A stretch of 64,000 bases of DNA from Aphis gossypii (GCF_020184175.1 NW_026083269.1:1-64000), one strand, 5' to 3'. Shown: positions 1 to 11,912, counted from the stretch's first letter. The notes: generated from the letters alone by a model not told the origin. Made by a program: numbers and translations.

Positions 1-636
1 GTTATAAAGGGGTACATCGGATATTTGTTTGTTTCGCGACAAAGGCTGTCCATATAAATTGGTTGGTTGTGACTTGACGACAAAAACAGTTTTACAGGCG
101 TTAAACAGGTTTTTTGATCGTCGAGGTCGAAGTTCAGTCATATATTCTGATAACGCCACTAATTTTGTTGGAGCGCAAAGGCCAACTCAAAGAAATATTT
201 CAATTATTTCAATCCACGGATCACCAAAACGAAATAATGACAGTTCTCGCGGATAAGGGCGTCGAATGAAGTGCATACCGTCACGTTCACCGCATTTCGG
301 AGGGGTTTGGGGGGAGGCGGCTGTAAAATCTATGAAGAATTTACTATATAAAGTGTTAGGCGAGCCTAGGCTTACTATAAGAAGAAATGAGTACGGTACT
401 GACCCGGGTAGAGGCTTGTTTTAATTCCCGTCCAATAACGCAATGTCCTCTGATCCAGTCGATCTTTCTTTTTTAACGCCCGGGCATTTTTTAATTGGGG
501 ACGCCATAAATGCGATACCAGAGCCCGACGAAACAACCACACCTGATAACCGGTGGACAGGTGGCGAAGAGTTACTAAATATTCTCAAACGCTGTGGAAT
601 CGCTGGAGTACCGAATACCTTAATCAGCTTCAATTA

Positions 637-1552
637 CGAGGTGTGGCAATTAAATAATGAGAATTTTAAATTTTAAAACATTTATTTAATATTTACAACA
701 ATTTATGCACCCATGCCTTCACAGTACTCTCCTCCGAGTCTAATACACTTGGTCCAGCGTTCTTCCCATTTCTGGAAGCACTCCTGGAAGTCTCCAGAAG
801 TTAGGTTCTTCAACACTGACGTTACGGTACGTTTAATGTCCTCCAAGTCCTCATAGCGATGTCCTTTCATTGGTTCCTTCAACTTTGGGAATAGCCAGAA
901 GTCCAGTGGAGCCAGATCAGGGGTATACGGGGGGTGGGGGAGCGTCGTTATGTTCCTACTGGTCAAAAACTGTTGAACTTTTAACGATGTGTGAGCAGGC
1001 GCATTGTCATGGTGAAGGACCCAACCATTTTTGGCTAATTCCGGCCTCACACGAGACACTCTTTGACACAATCGCTTAAGAACTTCGATGTAAAATACCG
1101 AAGTCACCGTGTATCCTTGAGGAATAAATTCTCGGTGCACAATACCCGTTTTATCGAAGAAACAGATGAGCATGGTCTTAATTTGGCTTCGAGACATCCG
1201 GGCTTTCGTGGGAAGCTCTCCCCCCTCTTCAACCCACTGTTTGCTCTGTCGACGAGTCAATATTGAACACATGTTGCAATTTACGAAAAATTTCAGCCGG
1301 TTTTTCGCCAGATTTCACTAAAAACTTAATGACAATTCGCTGCTCGTTTTTCACGTCACACATTTTTTACGTCACGACCCTTCACTACTAACTTTGAAAA
1401 ATCGCAGAGCACAAAATATTACACCGATCACTATCAAACTTGACTAAGTTGTGTATAAGCTCGCAAACTTAACGTCAACAAATTTTCAAGATGTTAGTGT
1501 TACCACTATAGGAACTAAAAATAAATTCTCGTTACTTAATTGCCACACCTCG
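637..1552 (-). mobile_element. mariner element, internally deleted, inserted in BEL pol
   Basis: The ends are 32-bp imperfect inverted repeats beginning CGAGGTGTGGCAATTAA on the plus strand at 637 and on the minus strand from 1552. Both are flanked by the TA target dinucleotide (635-636 and 1553-1554), the standard Tc1/mariner target. The element is 916 bp, against about 1.3 kb for complete mariners, because the middle of the transposase is missing. The BEL coding sequence resumes directly on the far side. Confidence 0.9.
703..1363 (-). pseudogene. mariner transposase, deletion derivative
   Basis: Mariner transposase cuts and pastes the element through a DD34D catalytic triad. Here an N-terminal piece (from the ATG at 1363-1361, with EQRIVIKFLVKSGEKPAEIF) runs straight into the distal part starting LTRRQSKQW. 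The rest of the DNA-binding domain and the GDESW-type segment with the first catalytic Asp are gone. The distal part keeps HHDNAPAHTS (second Asp) and the APLDFWLFPKLK block (third Asp). The protein is therefore catalytically dead, although the TIRs might still be recognised by an enzyme supplied in trans. The two pieces are in different frames at the deletion joint. Confidence 0.88.
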
Positions 1553-1784
1553 TAAGGGTTAAATGGGCAGGTACTAAAGGCCCGTCGATACAAATCGGAA
1601 CCGTGGTAATAATTCGAGACAGCAATTACCCCCCCTGCAATGGCGGCTAGGGGGGTGGTCAAGCTAGAATCTGGCACTGATGGCGTGGCGTGGTTCGGGC
1701 GGCGTCTGTTCAAACCAACAGTGGTGTATGGAAAAGGCTGTGCGGTTACTTTGTCCTCTGCCATTTGAAGGGAACACGAGTTAA

Positions 1785-2326
1785 TCAATACCACACGGAG
1801 CCAGTAGTAATTGATATTAATTTGTATTGTTTTCTTATTATTATATTTTTTTTTTGTCAAAGAGGCAGTTATATCTATTGAGTTATTTATATACGTTTTT
1901 TTGGTATTGTTAAAATTATTAATTAGTGTAAATATGTTATATTCGATATCAATTTAATTAATGTATTATTTGTTATTTTATTATAAATTTGGATTGAAAA
2001 TTAATGTTTCAAGGCGGGCGGCTGTGTTCGGTACGAGTCGCTTTATCACAGGTAAAACTAATAATTATTGTTCGTGGTTGAGACCGGTCGGGTTATCTAT
2101 ATTTTTATCTAATAAAGGCGACAATCACCGACGGTCTTTAACCAGCCGTTAGTCAGTCGCAAATAAAACTCGTACCGAAACGCACCGCACTCCGAAAAGA
2201 CAAAAAACAAACGAAAATAAATGATAAATTTAATTATTAAAAATACACCGTTGTATTCACCTTAACAAGATTATTTACATTTAGTATTACTAGGAAATAT
2301 GAAAAAATATTATTTTATGGTGTGTG
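1785..2326 (+). other. AT-rich stretch after BEL stop, possible 3' LTR remnant
   Basis: No coding sequence is supported. A purine stretch (caaagaggcag, about 1858-1868) after the pol stop could be the polypurine tract, in which case the BEL 3' LTR would lie between about 1869 and 2220. That region includes a GC-richer patch at 2005-2200. No second LTR is in the window to compare with, so this is only positional inference. Confidence 0.25.
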
Positions 2327-3316
2327 ATGAGTTAAAAGTTCGTCTTCCATTAGTAAAATAAAAAAAGTGTCAGATTTTATAGAAAAAACAATTAGACCAT
2401 ATTGCCCATTTGAATTTCAAAGAAAACCAAGAGGTATATGGCATTATCGCCAATGGAAGGGACGGAATTTTGTCAATTATTATTGTATATTGGACCAGCT
2501 GTATTTAAAAATATTTTATCTCCAGAAGTATACAACAATTTTCTTACCCTACATTTTGCTATATCAATTTAATTTCTAAAAAAATTATGTTCTTATGAAT
2601 GCCATTTAGTTTATTCACAAAAGTTATTACACATTTTTTTCTACTTTTAAAGTAATTATGGTGAACATCATGTTTCCCATAATATACATGGCCTATTACA
2701 TATCGTAGATGATGTTAGAAATTTTGGATGCTTAGATACATTTAGCACATTTGCATTTGAAAATTACATGCAAAATTAAAATCACTGTTAAAAAAATATG
2801 ATAAACCACTTCAACAAATTGGACGACGTCTTCAAGAAATAGAGACTAACTGTGGAACTGATTTACATAATAATTTAAATAAGAAACAGTCAAATATGTT
2901 GAATGTTCATACAAATGGACCATTATTAGAAGGATGTGTAGACCCTCAATATTCAATATTTAAACTTAATGGTATGAAATTAGTAATTCAAAATAAGGCT
3001 AATAATTGTTGTGGCTTAAACAGTGGAGAAATTATTCTTATGGAAAATATTTGTTACAACACAAAGAACAAAGACTACGTTGTGATTGGAAAAAAGTTTT
3101 TAGAGAAAAGAGCTCTGTATACCCTACCATGTTCATCAACTAATATTGGTATTTACGAGGTATCAAAATTATCACATAGAACCAATATGTGGTTATTAAA
3201 ATATGTTAATCTAAAATATTTTGTATTCCAATGCTCAGTAATAATAACAGTTTTGCAGTTTTCCCTCTTTTACATGTAGATCAAGATAAAAGACCACAAC
3301 TTTAGCTATTAAACAA
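2327..3316 (+). pseudogene. Transposase-like gene (CACTA/DUF4218-like), decayed
   Basis: Three frames together give a recognisable pattern: RKPRGIWHYRQWKG, then YIGPAVFKNILSPEVYNNF, then GEHHVSHNIHGLLHIVDDV and GCLDTFSTFAFENYM near 2680-2775, followed by a better-kept 127-residue block at 2896-3279. This resembles an arthropod/cnidarian family of transposase-like proteins with a DUF4218-like core, usually associated with CACTA-type (EnSpm) transposons. At least four stops or frame changes occur, including the two shifts between 2580 and 2800, so it is a pseudogene. It sits just upstream of a DUF4806-type gene on the same strand. The family call is by pattern memory; a profile search would be needed to choose between CACTA and another superfamily. 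Confidence 0.55.
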
Positions 3317-4107
3317 TAAAACGTAAATTAAAAACAACAAACATTTCAATTGATGAAAGTACACATCAATATAACAGTAAATAGTGTATATAGGTACCTA
3401 GCTAATAGTGTATATAATATTAAAAATTAATTTGCTCATTTATTTGTATATTTTAATAATAAACATTAATATCATCAATATGTATTTTAATGTTAACAGA
3501 AAATATGTTGTGGTGGAATTTAAAGGTGGTGTACAACTTGTTCCAAAAAATTGGATATTATTCAGCAAGTCCCTATCTTATTTTCCAAATCGTACAGAAA
3601 TTAACTCAAAAACATATGATAAAATGATTTTCAACAGTGTGCCGTATAAATCTAATTGGAATACATTTAAAATAGTTAAAATTTGGGCTTCATCAGGTAC
3701 TATAATATAGTAAAAGATATTATATATTATATTTTATATTATAGATATTATCTATATTTTAAAACTATAAAAAAAATTAATATTTTTTTTAAACGTACCT
3801 ATTACTTGTCAAGATGATTTTATTCGAGCCAAGCAAAAATTAAAGCTTGCTATTGCAACGTGCTCTGATACTATATTAAATATAATATATATAAATTACT
3901 ACATACCATAGCCAACAATAACTAACATTGGGGGTGCAACAGACATTTTATGATAGGGGTGTAAAATATTACTATAATCGGATTCTAAAGGTGAGCAGGA
4001 GATTAAGTACATATTTTCTTAAACATATTAATATAAATCATCAACGGGCGGAGCGGCGTAATAATGCCGAACGCAGCGACAATAGTACATTGTACCAAAT
4101 TATACTA

Positions 4108-4572
4108 TGTGGCGGCATCGTTCAGGGTCAAAGACGGATCATCGCACGTATGCTTGTCACCCGTATAAAATATTAATAGGCACACAATTACCATCCGATA
4201 GAATATTAGGAATATTGTTTGACGCACGAATCGTTCAGATAACGCAAAGCGTGGGAAGAAGCGGATGCAGGTGCAGATGACCAACAGGGACCTGAAGGTA
4301 CCGCGGGAATCCCTGGACGATATATAAGGGGGCCCAGATTAGGCACAATTCAGACGTGATCCACCAGAGTTAGCTCAAGCACCTTCACGTCACCCAGTTT
4401 AATATTTTATGTCTCCTGGACTTAGAATATTTTTCACAAGTTTTATTAAATTAATTAATTGGACTTAGAATAATTTTAAATAAAAAACACTTAGAATAAT
4501 TTCGAGAGTTCATTTATTTCACAACACCTTTCCGATTCGACATCATTCAACTGATTGTACGTGGCACGTTAC
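4108..4572 (+). mobile_element. Solo LTR in DUF4806 gene, ACTAT repeat at both edges
   Basis: A GC-richer block begins TGTGGCGGCATCG and ends near CACGTTAC(A). It is bordered by ACTAT at 4104-4108 and again at 4573-4577, so the true edge is ambiguous by one or two bases. Inside are a TATA-like gatatataagg (about 4317-4328) and an AATAAA-type signal near 4478, the usual LTR layout. No internal retroelement sequence is present, so it is a solo LTR left by recombination between two LTRs. Strand is inferred from the TATA-to-polyA order. Confidence 0.72.
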
Positions 4573-5800
4573 ACTATAGAGTTATCGGAAACTGAAGATA
4601 TAAATTCAGAATATGATGAAAAATTATTTAAAAACAAAAGAAGAATATTGGCTTCAAAAAGAGCTAAACATAGAAGAATTTCTCCTGTAAAAAACGTTAA
4701 ACAAACAACTCCAAAAGAAACAACTATTTCTCATTCATTATCAAATTACCTATTACCCGAACATCCATTTTCAAAATCACTTGCAGGTAATATAATTTAA
4801 TATGTTTGTAATGACTAAAGACTGTTGGCTTTTACAACTTAATATGTACTGACTACTGAAAACTAAACATCTAAATTGTAGGTTATAACTAAATTGTTAT
4901 GTAGGTATTAATGTATACTTTAGATGATACTCAATTTGTTCAGCATGACAAAGATATTGCAGTCCCAGATTGGCCAATGTTTGTTAGCCCCAATTATAAG
5001 ACTTCTTCAGATAAAAAATCTTACAGTTCATTGCCATTATCAAAAAGTACGTTTTTACTTATAGTAATTATAAATATTTACAATATTTAGGTAATTCATA
5101 TGCTGCACTTAATCATTGATTAAACAACATAAAATGGATATATCCATAATATGTGTTTTTCTTAAAATTAACTTCATTAAAATGTTATTTTCCTAAATTT
5201 ATGCATGTGTACAAAATGAGGACACTGAAACAGCCGATTTTCAAAGATTAGTTGTACCTTAAGTATAAACCAAAATGAAAATTAACTATTAATATATTAG
5301 AATCAAGTACCTACATAATATTAAATTTGTGAATATTTTTTTTTTAAATGACCTTAATCTTTTTTATTTTTCCTCACATGTTTTCTATTCTAATTTTTTA
5401 AAATTTAATTTTTCACATTTTAAAATGTTAGAATTTTTTTTTTTTATTTGGTAAAGGAATGTTTACCACTCCAGTGATCCATGTTTACTAAATGGCTTAT
5501 TGATTTTAAAATAATGATATTTAAATGAGCATTCTTATTGTAAATGATTATTGAGAAAACATGTTTTTAAAATTAGCTGTTTCACAGCTTCATTCTGTAA
5601 ATAATATTTTCTTACACATTTTAACAAAATAATTATATTTTTATATTTTTACAGCATTTAAAAGGTCGCCATTAAAACCATCAATAGGAGGTGATAAAAC
5701 GAATAATCATATGGCTAAAAGTATAATATTATTGATTTGATGTTTTTATAACTATTATTTAAGTTTTTTTATAATTCAAAATGTATTTTAAATTTTTTAG

Positions 5801-6254
5801 GTGCTTCCAAATCTCCTATTAAGTCTAAAAGGATAGATATGGACAACATAAGTTATTATAGTCCTCAGCATAGTAAGTTTAGTGTACAAAGTTTCTATAA
5901 TTTATTAAAATATTTAATTAATTATGAAGTTTCTAAAGATCATTATTATAAATTTGTATGAATATTGTTAATTGATGAACTAAAATATATTTTAGGTTTT
6001 CTAAATCTCCTGTTAAGTCTAAAAAGATAGATGTGGACAGCATAAATATTAATAATAGTCCTCGGCATAGTAAGTATAGTGTACAAAGTTTCTATAATTT
6101 ATTAAAATATTTGATTAATTATCATTATTATTAACTAATTTGTATGAATATTGTATAATTGATGAACTTAAATATATTTTTAGGTGCTTCCAAATCTCCT
6201 TTTAAGTCACAAAAGATAGACATGGATAATATAAGTATTAATAGTCTCTTCATA
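5801..6254 (+). repeat. Tandem triplicated exon, about 190-bp period
   Basis: Three exons of 72, 74 and 71 bases (5801-5872, 5996-6069, 6184-6254) share the core (C)AAATCTCCT..TTAAGTC, then agatagacatgga, with flanking intron sequence (taaattatt, gtacaaagtttctataatt) also repeated. The first copy is in frame (SKSPIKSKRIDMDNIS). The second has lost one base near its start and shifts frame. The third has a deletion near its end. Confidence 0.8.
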
Positions 6255-7577
6255 GTAAGTACATAATTTCTATAATTTAATTCATATATTAAATTAATTT
6301 TTAAGTTTCTAAAGATCATTATTATTAAATAGATCAAATGCTGAGCATGCCACTGTCACCATTTCTAATTTCTTCTGACTTCAAAACGCCCACCATAAAA
6401 ACTATTTCTATTAAAAAGAAGCTATTTCATCTCAATCACCAGCTAAGCAGAAATCTAAAGGTAAATTGCTAAATGATTTATTATACCTATTGATAATTAA
6501 TAATATTAAATAATACATATACTAATTTTGTGTTGTGTTAGATACATAGTTAATTGTTTATAAATTTTTTTTTTTGTTTTTAATTAATTTGATATTATGA
6601 ATTTATGAAGTTTGTTAAAAAAATTTTCAGACAAAGAACATAGTTTACAATATACAGTAAATATTGTTACCGAGTTGAGCATAAAGATGAATAAAATGTT
6701 GTTAAACTTAAGTAGACAAGAAGAAATTCTCAAAATATCTTACAAAAAGTCATTTTAATAATGAGAATGATGAAAATATTAATGATGATGATGCAATTTT
6801 GGAAGGTTTCCCATAGACAGTATTGATTGTTTAAAAGATATTAATAATAAATTAGCAATTGATAAAATGTTTTGTAAGCAGTTGGTATGTATAAAATGTT
6901 ATTGTTTATTAATAATATTCATTTTTTTGTTGCTATTTCTTAAATGTTTTACAATTTTACAAACAATCTTTGAAGGCAAATTTCCCTCACTGGAAAAGGG
7001 CCAATGATCAAAAAAGAAAAAGAACCACTTAAGAGCTCTATGATATTTAAAGTTATAACAGGTTAGATAAATATTTGAAGTAAAATATTTTTAATTATTA
7101 ATTAAGCGTGATAATCTTGATCTGAAAAAATATTATATTGTATCATAATAAATAAATATTTTTTTTGTATATTTTCAGGAGTTATTCTCAAAAATGTCAA
7201 AGATAGTAATGTCTCATCTATAAATAAAGCAGTTTCTGGATGGCTAAAACATTCTAAAGAGCGCTATCAAAGGGATGTTCATAATAATAACCATGTTAAT
7301 ACATAATTATATAACCCTTCAGTTTTATCTTATATGCCATATTATAGACGCCGTGCAAACCATGAAATAACGCGCGCCGTAGTGGACCACTTACGAACAA
7401 ATTGATAGCAACGAATGAAATGTGTATGATGCGTTAGGTGCCTACCTAACTTATCTATGATGTTAGTTCTGACTTCAGACTATTGTTGTTTATCGTTGTT
7501 ACACATAATAATAGTATCACACGTGCATTTTTATTTGTTTCATTTTATTCTTTCAAGTTATATTGTTTAAATTAAAA

Positions 7578-9025
7578 ATGAGTAACAATAAAAAGAGAAG
7601 TGGTCAAAAGATGTGTTGTGTTGTCAATTGTAGCAATACTAATAGAACAGGTCATAAAATGTTTAACTTCCCTAATAGACAACACGAAAAAGAGCTTAAG
7701 GAAAAGTGGATCAAAAGTATTAAAAGAATTAAGTAAGCATCGAGAATGTTAATTTTTAGTTTTATGCAACTATTACATTTTATACTATTGTATCTGTGTG
7801 TATCTGCAGTAATGATAGAACACCATGGACATCAACTGCCCTTACAGTTATATGTGGTGATCATTTTGTTGGAAATAAACCAATAAGACATCCCAATAGT
7901 CCAGCATATGTTCCTACTATATTTCCAACAACATATAAAAATAAAAAAAATAATGAACTTCAACAATCCTCTAGATACAAGCGTTTTTGCCACCGAAGTA
8001 GTAACGTGGGGCAATCTACTGTTTCGGTTATTGAAGCTAATTCAAATCCCATTGATAGTGGATTTAAATCATTCAATATTAACAAGTCATTAACTAATTG
8101 TGATATAGGAACACAAGTCTCTTTCGATGTTACGGATGTAAAACATTTTTCATTTGAATGTTGCTTTTTGAATAACAATTGCATTAGTACTTCTATAACA
8201 ACTCTAACCAATTTTATAATTAAACAACAACAAAATGTTAAAGATAAATGTTGTGGTCCTAGCTCTGAATCTTATAATTCTTGTTTATTCTGTGATAAAT
8301 TTCATGGTTATGAATCTATTAACAGTGAACTTTCTTTGAAAGATTTGACAGGCACTTCTTATGCTGTATTTAACATGTTGATTAATATGTTACCAGACAC
8401 AGGTGTTAATAGCACTTTAAACAACTACAATAAACTTCTTCTTTTTTTAATGAAAATAAAACTTGGAATTAGTTTTTCAGCTATTGGGGTTATGTTTAAG
8501 ATTCATCGTACCACTGTCAGCAGGATTTTTTTTGATATACTTTCTATTTTATCCAAAAAAACTAAACAGTTTATTTTTTGGCCTAGTAAAGATACTATTT
8601 CAGCAACTCTTCCTTATGCTTTTAAAAAAAACTATCCCAACTGTCGTTGTATTATAGACTGTACGGAAATTAAAGTCGAGCAGCCGCCTACTGTAGAGCA
8701 AAGAGTATGTATGTACTCAAGATATAAGAGTTCATATACCATTAAATGTCTTGTTGCTATAACACCTAATGGTGCCATAAGTTTCCTATCAAAATGCTAT
8801 GGAGGTCGGTCAAGTGATACATTTATTACTAACGATAGTGGATTCCTTTCTAAGCTAGAGGTTGGTGATCAGGTTTTAGCTGACAAAGGCTTCCCTGGTA
8901 TTAAAACAAATTGTGAAGAAGGCAATTCTATATTAATTATGCCCCCAATCTTACATAATGGTAGATTAATATATATTTCACAGGTTAACCAAGTCTTGAT
9001 ACATATATTTTTTTTCAACATCTAA
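7578..9025 (+). pseudogene. ISL2EU transposase: THAP finger plus DDE_Tnp_4 core, C-terminus lost
   Basis: Exon 1 (7578 to about 7733, donor gtaagc) encodes MSNNKKRSGQKMCCVVNCSN, the first Cys pair of a THAP zinc finger. Exon 2 starts after cag at about 7809 and supplies the W and the CxxHF (ICGDHF) of the C2CH module, followed by PTIFP. A linker of about 150 residues follows, then a helix-turn-helix-like FKIHRTTVSRIF and the catalytic core with RCIIDCTEIKV (first Asp) and VLADKGFPGI (second Asp). The family's third acidic residue lies in an RIHVER-type helix some 60 residues later. Here the frame ends about 40 residues after ADKGF, at 9025, in unrelated AT-rich sequence. The enzyme is therefore predicted to be inactive. 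It faces the YqaJ gene, with about 170 bp between their ends. Confidence 0.85.
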
Positions 9026-9192
9026 TAAGTAAAATAATAATAGGTATATTATTGTGTAATATGACAACTTCTTATTTTATCTTTAAATTAATATTAATAT
9101 ATAATATTATGTATGTAAAAATTATACTTATATTATTAAAAAAATTAACAAATATGTTGAATAAAACTTATTGTTATAATACAATTAAAAAT

Positions 9193-10812
9193 TTAAATAA
9201 TTAATTTTGGCAAGTAAAAATGAAAGTAAAAATATTCAATTTTGGGCATTAAAGAATTAAGGAAGTGTTCGTCTCTATTAATAGTTAACAAAACAGGTTT
9301 AATATTATTATAGATAAATAAATCACAGTATTTTAAGCCTGCACAATACATTAATACCTGAACTTGGGTATATATACATTAGATTTTTTTAGTTGTAATT
9401 TATTATTCACAAATTCTAAATATTTTAAATTAGGTACTCCATTTTCAATAATTTGTTTATTTTTACAAGAGATAGGGCACTTTATTTCAAGAATTCTTTC
9501 AATATTTCCATTTTTGATAACAAGACCATCTGGGCTAGCACACACCCATGGTGTTATATGATGGATAATAAGTCCTGCCTTAAGTACTATAATATCATCA
9601 TATAACTCTTGGTATTTTTCAAATGCTAAAGGTTCATTTAAATTACCATATTTAACATTAATATTACCTTTCATACCTAAGTCAGTTGTTTTTAGGAAAG
9701 AGTTAGCAAGCTTATTGAGACCTATGTCCGTCCAATTACGACATGTTTTAATTTTATGTGCCCTAATACTAGCCGAAATACGAAAATGTCGAGAGGTTTT
9801 CCAAATTTCTGAAGAAGATTGGCTCATAGTTAAATTATAAATACTTAAAAGATTATCTGCCAATAAGGCAATATTAGTAAAGTAAAAACTGTTTTCATTA
9901 AAATCAAGTGGAAATTTCGATAAAGGAGTATTATTTATAAAACACATTTTTTGGTTAAGTAATATAAGTGAGAAATGATTTTTATTTAAAGAATATGTAA
10001 AATCTAGTTCTACTTGATCAATGATGGAATTCAAAATTTGTTTACACTGTCTTTCTGTTTCAGTAAGACTTTCTTCTTTTAAAAGTGTGCTAAAGCTACA
10101 CGGTATACTTAAAATATTATGCATTGAAATTAAATCTTTATGACTTACATAATCTATACAATGTTTTTGCCTTTTACATGGGAATAAGTCTTGAATTGTT
10201 CTACCTTTCTTATATTTTAATTCTCCAGCCTTTGAAGGTTTTCCCCATTGTTGGGGCAAGTCTGTTTTAGAAATTAGTTGCTCATTATTAATATAGTAAA
10301 TTAATGCACATATATGTTTGCATTTTCCTCCTGCACCAGCAGGACAATCACAAGATGTATTTTTAACTCTTCTAGTTCCATCAATCTAAATAATATATTA
10401 AAGAAGAAGATAACATTTCAATATACATAAAAAAAATCTAAGTCACATGTATTCAAATACTCTATAGCAGTGAATTTGTCATAAAATTAAAATAAATAGT
10501 TTAAAAAATGTGTTCATTATCAAGTATAAACATTTTAATTATTGTAAATTGATATATATATAATACTGAATTTTTGATTTAACTAACTTCAAGAATAACT
10601 GTCCATGGATCATAAGACACAGAAGTTTGCCTTATACATAGTCCTTTTATTCTAGGTGCAATATGATTAGTAGCCGGTTTTATTTCTTCAACATTAATTA
10701 AATGTCCACTTTCTACTAATCTTTTGCCTTTGTTATTTGGAAAAATAAAATTATATGTGACTGGTTGGAAACCACATTTAATTTTTAAGTCTGCCATAAC
10801 ACAACATACCAA
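9193..10812 (-). pseudogene. SWIM zinc finger/YqaJ-like nuclease of ISL2EU
   Basis: The first exon (10812 down to about 10595; an internal ATG at 10797 is also possible) ends at a gttagt donor. The second runs from 10385 to the TAA at 9195-9193. It opens with a SWIM-type finger, CDCPAGAGGKCKHICALIYY, and continues into a YqaJ/lambda-exonuclease-like PD-(D/E)xK domain. FRISAS and KYGNLNEPLAFEKY precede ASPDGLVIKNG (catalytic Asp) and ILEIKCP (Glu, Lys). All three core residues are present. A short indel near 9365 moves the reading frame before the last 50 residues, where QVLMYCAGLKYCDLFIY continues the fold. The role of the nuclease in ISL2EU transposition is not established; processing of DNA ends is a common suggestion. 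Preservation is better than in the partner transposase. Confidence 0.82.
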
Positions 10813-11842
10813 TACGTTCAGACGTTCAGTGTCTGATGAACCATAATCTATATGTGGTTTGTGGTTTATGGATATTTAATTATAATAATCGATTATTGAT
10901 TAGTCCCTATTGAAAATTGATAAGCTTTAGAAAGCTTATCATCTCACCAGTTCAACAAGGTTTTCATAGGATGTAGTCGAAAAAAAATATAAATAATGTA
11001 TAAATAGGTAAATGTATGAATGAACCACATGTAGATCATGGACTGATAAAATAGGTTTAATGTGACCCACATTTGAGTTAAAGGACTGATCAGTCCTGAT
11101 TTAATTAAACAGCATATATTGTGTTAAGACAAGGTACAATCAGAATTGACGTAATATTTGAATGTAGTGAATTACATACAATACAACACAATGGTTTTAC
11201 TGCATGAATGTATGATTCACGCATATTTGTTGCTATCGATTAGTATGTACATTATCTCCCCAGAGCGCTAGTTGTCAGTTTGCACGGTGTCTATATTCAC
11301 TTTATAATTAATATTAATATGAGTACATTATTATTTATTTTTATTTTTTAATTTTTATTGCATAAAAAGAATTATGTCCGATTTTAATAAAAATGTTATT
11401 ATAATATTTATTTAATAAAATGCAATCCATTTTATATTTATATTATTATGTAATATTTCATTAAAATGTTAAAATATTTTATTTATAACAATGCTTAATG
11501 ATACATTATAGTATTTTTCACGTATTAATTAATTCTTTTGTTTAAAATAATATACATATTTAGTTATTTGAATATTTAATAATATATAATTTGGTGTATA
11601 CATAAGAGAAAACCTAGAAAAAGTGAGTTAGAAGCTTGGAGAGCCGTCCTTTTTAGAAAAATGACTCTTGGAAGTAGTGAAAGGATGTGTGAAATCTGTA
11701 TAGGGAATGATGAAAAAGAATTAATATTTTATAAGATGTGTGGTGGGGATGATGTCCATAATATTATGTTCAAGTACTATTAGTAGCTGAAATAAACATA
11801 ATAGTGGTGGACCTCAAAGAAAAATGTCAAAGTTATAGGATT

Positions 11843-11853
11843 AATTATATATA

Positions 11854-11912
<59 letters not shown>

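Larger units (their letters stand above)
1..1784 (+). pseudogene. BEL/Pao retrotransposon pol, integrase part, decayed
   Basis: This is the 3' part of a BEL/Pao polyprotein, which in intact elements carries protease, RT, RNase H and integrase. The segment around 60-190 reads as the integrase core, with the YSDN motif (second catalytic Asp) followed by a TNFVGAQ-type stretch. Around 443-540 the typical SSDPxDLSxLTPGHFLIG block is clear. After an interruption at 635-1554, the C-terminal tail (PPLQWRLG, then LCPLPFEG) follows and the frame ends at TAA 1782-1784. The reading frame changes between 180 and 440 and again after 560, so it cannot encode a full integrase. The 5' part lies outside the window. 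A mariner copy splits it. Assignment to BEL/Pao rests on these conserved blocks and is firm; the subfamily is unknown. Confidence 0.85.
3480..7306 (+). pseudogene. DUF4806-type multi-exon gene, decayed
   Basis: About twelve exons can be followed by GT/AG signals. Exon 1 (3480-3696) encodes YVVVEFKGGVQLVPKNW, the hallmark N-terminus of this family. Exon 2 starts at 3814 (DDFIRAKQKLKLA). Others are 4580-4786, 4924-5046, 5655-5720, 5801-5872, 5996-6069, 6184-6254, 6333-6460, 6631-6894, about 6976-7059 and 7179-7306. Exon 10 carries the helical LSRQEEIL region and the EGFP-like acidic motif; the last exon ends in SGWLKHSKERYQ and a stop, matching the C-terminus of DUF4806 proteins. Frames are intact through exon 6. 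Exons 7, 8, 10 and 11 contain shifts or stops, so it is probably dead. A solo LTR lies directly before exon 3. Molecular function of DUF4806 is unknown; such genes often occur as repeated copies in aphids. Confidence 0.6.
7343..11295 (+). mobile_element. ISL2EU-type DNA transposon (THAP-DDE plus YqaJ)
   Basis: Inverted ends TATAGACGCCGTGCAAAC (7343) and, on the minus strand, TATAGACACCGTGCAAAC (from 11295) enclose 3953 bp. A second inverted block with GATAGCAACRAAT lies about 60 bp inside each end. The element holds two convergent genes, a THAP-domain DDE transposase on the plus strand and a SWIM/YqaJ nuclease on the minus strand. That gene pair is the defining content of the ISL2EU superfamily (a relative of IS4EU/Harbinger). 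The two bases outside the ends are AT and TT, so the target duplication is not exact as read. Confidence 0.85.

Noticed and set aside
1486..1860. Minus-strand 124-codon frame spanning the mariner end and BEL tail
   Set aside because: It crosses an element border and is antisense to the BEL C-terminus.
11608..11780. Short Cys-containing frame (ERMCEICIGN)
   Set aside because: Too short and without the partner residues of a known zinc finger; kept only as unassigned sequence.
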